Shown piece by piece: positions 61,445 to 64,000 of a stretch of DNA of 64,000 nt. Source of the stretch: Paramesorhizobium deserti (GTDB lineage: Bacteria; Pseudomonadota; Alphaproteobacteria; Rhizobiales; Rhizobiaceae); assembly GCF_001558695.1 (NCBI RefSeq), contig NZ_LNTU01000034.1:124001-188000 (forward strand), given 5' to 3'. How positions within the stretch are numbered: position 1 is the first letter of the stretch; each line of letters starts with the position of its first letter. The notes below the pieces were generated by a model. That model was given only the letters and a program-made list of their open reading frames with translations, was not told the origin of the DNA and did not search any database. A program made the translations under genes and the position numbers.

Positions 61445-62026
61445 ATGACATTCCTGCTCGGCCTGTCCGGGCTGATCGACCGTGTCAACGAATTCGTCGG
61501 CAAAAAGGTCGCCTGGCTCATTCTCCTGGCCGTTCTCGTCAGCGCCGTCAATGCCGTGGTGCGCAAGGCATTCAACATGTCCTCCAATGCCTGGCTGGAA
61601 CTGCAATGGTATCTGTTCGGCGCGGCCTTCCTGCTCGCCGCCGCCTATACGCTGCAGCAGAACGAGCACATCCGCATCGATATCCTCTATGGCAATCTCA
61701 AGCGTCGCACCCAGCACTGGGTCGACCTGTTCGGCCATATCTTCTTCCTGATGCCTTTCGTTATCCTGATGATCGCCTATTTCATTCCCTATGTCGGCCT
61801 CTCCTACCGCAGCGGCGAGATGTCGCCGAGCGCCGGCGGCCTCATCCTCTGGCCGGCGAAATCGCTGCTGCTGATCGGTTTCGTGCTGCTCGGCCTCCAG
61901 GGCATTTCCGAGATCATCAAGAAGATCGCGGTCATGCGCGGCATTATCGATGATCCAAGTCCCCATCTGAGCAAGGAAGAGATCGCGGCACAAGAAGTTG
62001 CGCTCGCGGAGGGCCGCGATGATTGA
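61445..62026 (+). CDS. TRAP transporter small permease (DctQ type)
   Basis: 193 residues with four membrane helices. VNEFVGKKVAWLILLAVLVSAVNAVVRKAFNMSSNAWLELQWYLFGAAFLLAAAYTLQQNEHIRIDIL is the family start with the conserved E-x-x-x-x-W and E-H-x-R-x-D motifs. GGGAGGAAA precedes the ATG. It pairs with the large permease, whose gene overlaps it by 8 bp, to import an organic acid or other solute with sodium or protons. Confidence 0.93.
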   Translation: MTFLLGLSGLIDRVNEFVGKKVAWLILLAVLVSAVNAVVRKAFNMSSNAWLELQWYLFGAAFLLAAAYTLQQNEHIRIDILYGNLKRRTQHWVDLFGHIFFLMPFVILMIAYFIPYVGLSYRSGEMSPSAGGLILWPAKSLLLIGFVLLGLQGISEIIKKIAVMRGIIDDPSPHLSKEEIAAQEVALAEGRDD

Positions 62027-63803
62027 GTTCATTGCCCAGAACCTCGCGCCGATCATGTTCGCCTTCCTGGTGATCTTCCTCCTGATCGGCTATCCCGTCG
62101 CCTTCGCGCTCGCCGCCAATGGCCTGCTCTTTTTCGTCATCGGCGTGGAACTGGCGCCGTTTTCGAACGGCTCCATCACGCTTTCATGGCCGCTTCTCTA
62201 CGCCCTGCCCGAGCGCTTCTGGGGCACGATGTCCAATGAGACGCTGTTGGCCATCCCTTTCTTCACGTTCATGGGCATCATCCTCGAACGCTCCGGCATG
62301 GCCGAGGACCTGCTCGATACCGTCGGGCAGCTGTTCGGTCCCATCCGCGGCGGGCTCGCCTACGCGGTGATCATCGTCGGCGCGCTGCTGGCTGCCACGA
62401 CAGGTGTGGTCGCCGCATCGGTCATCGCCATGGGACTGATCTCGCTTCCGATCATGCTGCGCTATGGCTATGACCGGCGGGTGGCGACCGGCGTCATCGC
62501 CGCATCGGGAACATTGGCGCAGATCATACCGCCCTCGCTGGTGCTGATCATCCTGGCTGACCAGCTCGGGCGCTCGGTCGGCGATATGTATCACGGCGCG
62601 CTCATTCCCGGCATGGTGCTCACCGGGCTCTATCTCGGCTATGTCGCCCTCGTTTCGATCTTCTTTCCGAAATCCATGCCTGCCCTGCCCAAGGAGGCGC
62701 GCACGCTCGGATCGGGCATCACATCGCTGCTGGCCGCGTTCGCTGTCACGGGCGCCATCGTCTACGGCGCCTATAGTTTGCTTGCCGGGCGCGGCACCGC
62801 CAATGCCGGGGTCTGGGCCGCCACGATCGGCATCGTCGTGATCTATGCGGGAACGCTCATCGACAGGGCCATGAAACTCGGCATGATGTCACGGCTGGCC
62901 CAGCAGGTCGTCATCGTGCTGATCCCGCCGCTGGCACTGATCTTCCTCGTGCTCGGCACCATCTTCCTCGGCATCGCCACGCCGACCGAAGGCGGCGCCA
63001 TGGGCGCGGTCGGAGCGCTGCTGATGGCCGCATCGAAGCGCCGCCTGAACTTCGATGTGATGAACCAGGCGCTCGCCGCCACCACGCGGCTTTCCGCCTT
63101 CGTCATGTTCATCCTGCTCGGCGCGCGCGTCTTTTCGTTGACCTTCTATGGCGTCAACGGCCATCTCTGGGTCGAGCATCTGCTGGTGTCCCTGCCAGGC
63201 GGCGAAACCGGCTTCCTGATCGCGGTCAACATTCTGGTCTTCATCCTGGCGTTCTTCCTCGATTTCTTCGAGCTCGCCTTCATCATCGTGCCGCTTCTGG
63301 CACCTGTCGCCGACAAGCTCGGGATTGATCTCATCTGGTTCGGCGTGCTGCTCGGCATCAACATGCAGACGAGCTTCATGCATCCGCCTTTCGGCTTTGC
63401 ACTGTTCTACCTCAGGTCGGTGGCTGCCAGGGTGCCCTATCTCGACAAGATCACCGGCAAGCGGATCGAACCGGTCAAGACGAGCCAGATCTACTGGGGC
63501 TCCGTACCCTTCGTCGTTATCCAGATCATCATGGTGACGCTCACCATCATGTTTCCGCAGATGGTCATGCATTATAAGGGTCCCGTGGTCGATCCGGGTT
63601 CGATCGAACTCCAGATACCGGGAATGCCGGATCTCGGCGGAGGCGGGCTCGGCCTGCCGCCGCTGGGCGGTCCCGATGGCGGCAATTCCGACGGCGGCCT
63701 GGGTCTTCCCCCGCTCGCCCCGCTTGACGCACCGGACACGCAGCCAGCCGCTCCGGCAGAGCCCACGCAGCCCGATCTGAGCCAGCCGCCGACATTCGAT
63801 TGA
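62019..63803 (+). CDS. TRAP transporter large permease (DctM type) with extended C-terminus
   Basis: 594 residues; DctM proteins are usually near 430-520. The core has about 12 to 14 helices, including AFLVIFLLIGYPVAFALAANGL, SNETLLAIPFFTFMGIILERSGM and FLGIATPTEGGAMGAVGALLM. It has a long spacer of helices in the middle and a C-terminal tail from about residue 525 that is Pro/Gly/Asp-rich (PGMPDLGGGGLGLPPLGGPDGG). The tail is unlike the core and looks disordered. The start overlaps the DctQ end. Confidence 0.93.
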   Translation: MIEFIAQNLAPIMFAFLVIFLLIGYPVAFALAANGLLFFVIGVELAPFSNGSITLSWPLLYALPERFWGTMSNETLLAIPFFTFMGIILERSGMAEDLLDTVGQLFGPIRGGLAYAVIIVGALLAATTGVVAASVIAMGLISLPIMLRYGYDRRVATGVIAASGTLAQIIPPSLVLIILADQLGRSVGDMYHGALIPGMVLTGLYLGYVALVSIFFPKSMPALPKEARTLGSGITSLLAAFAVTGAIVYGAYSLLAGRGTANAGVWAATIGIVVIYAGTLIDRAMKLGMMSRLAQQVVIVLIPPLALIFLVLGTIFLGIATPTEGGAMGAVGALLMAASKRRLNFDVMNQALAATTRLSAFVMFILLGARVFSLTFYGVNGHLWVEHLLVSLPGGETGFLIAVNILVFILAFFLDFFELAFIIVPLLAPVADKLGIDLIWFGVLLGINMQTSFMHPPFGFALFYLRSVAARVPYLDKITGKRIEPVKTSQIYWGSVPFVVIQIIMVTLTIMFPQMVMHYKGPVVDPGSIELQIPGMPDLGGGGLGLPPLGGPDGGNSDGGLGLPPLAPLDAPDTQPAAPAEPTQPDLSQPPTFD

Positions 63804-63810
63804 GCAGACG

Positions 63811-63845
63811 CAAAGAAAAGCCCCGGCGCATCGCTGCACCGGGGC
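63811..63845 (-). terminator. Rho-independent terminator of the DctP gene
   Basis: GCCCCGG (63820-63826) pairs with CCGGGGC (63839-63845) around a 12-base loop. On the minus strand it is followed by TTTTCTTTG (CAAAGAAAA at 63811-63819 on the plus strand). It lies 24 bp beyond the DctP stop and 16 bp beyond the DctM stop, so it may act on both. Confidence 0.75.
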
Positions 63846-63868
63846 CATTGGTCGAATGAAGCGGCAGC

Positions 63869-64000
<132 letters not shown>

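Overview
The window reads as a piece of a GC-rich alphaproteobacterial genome of the Hyphomicrobiales (Rhizobiales) type. Supporting signs are the split three-subunit proton-translocating transhydrogenase, a small aa3-type cytochrome oxidase subunit IV, heterotetrameric sarcosine oxidase, NnrR/NnrS denitrification accessory genes, many high-affinity ABC and TRAP uptake systems, and palindromic intergenic repeats common in this order. A Brucella/Ochrobactrum-like relative is plausible but the genus cannot be fixed from sequence reading alone. No rRNA, tRNA, CRISPR array, insertion sequence or phage gene was seen.

Layout. (1) 1-15.2 kb is a denitrification and NO-handling locus. It holds nosR-Z-D-F-Y on the minus strand, pseudoazurin, an NnrR-like Crp/Fnr regulator, two NnrS-family proteins, a group III truncated haemoglobin, a MIP18-family protein, two DUF2249 proteins, a large haem-oxidase-like membrane protein and hemN. 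All four larger intergenic gaps carry TTG-N8-CAA sites, so the locus looks like one NO/oxygen-controlled regulon. (2) 15.2-22.6 kb has a LysR regulator divergent from a branched-chain-amino-acid-type ABC transporter that ends in a GMC oxidoreductase. (3) 22.8-25.5 kb is a MetQNI-type methionine importer. (4) 25.5-32.4 kb is a complete glucitol-type phosphotransferase system (HPr-EI fusion, SrlB, SrlE, SrlA, GutM) with a SorC-family regulator and an unknown protein, but no sorbitol-6-phosphate dehydrogenase. (5) 32.6-35.2 kb has small unrelated genes, a TPR lipoprotein and rpsU. (6) 35.5-40.8 kb is soxBDAG. (7) 41.2-48.9 kb has a membrane alpha/beta-hydrolase, a MaoC hydratase, a HAD phosphatase, a SAF-domain dehydrogenase and an acetoin-dehydrogenase-like E1alpha/E1beta/E2 set. 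(8) 49.0-52.5 kb is the pntAA-AB-B transhydrogenase and a cytochrome oxidase subunit. (9) 52.7-56.2 kb has a DUF3096 peptide, a FeeM-like acyltransferase and a GGDEF-EAL protein. (10) 56.5-61.0 kb has a fused indolepyruvate ferredoxin oxidoreductase and a short-chain dehydrogenase. (11) 61.4 kb to the end is a TRAP transporter, with the end of a substrate-binding protein converging on it.

Most interesting: the translationally coupled operon 12018-9346 (membrane protein, tandem DUF2249, MIP18, truncated haemoglobin) with NnrS genes on both sides, which looks like an incompletely described NO-defence or metal-centre maintenance module; an intergenic palindromic repeat of exactly 111 bp lying in frame inside the E2 gene; and the glucitol PTS with its own HPr-EI fusion and a histidine-rich extension on SrlA.
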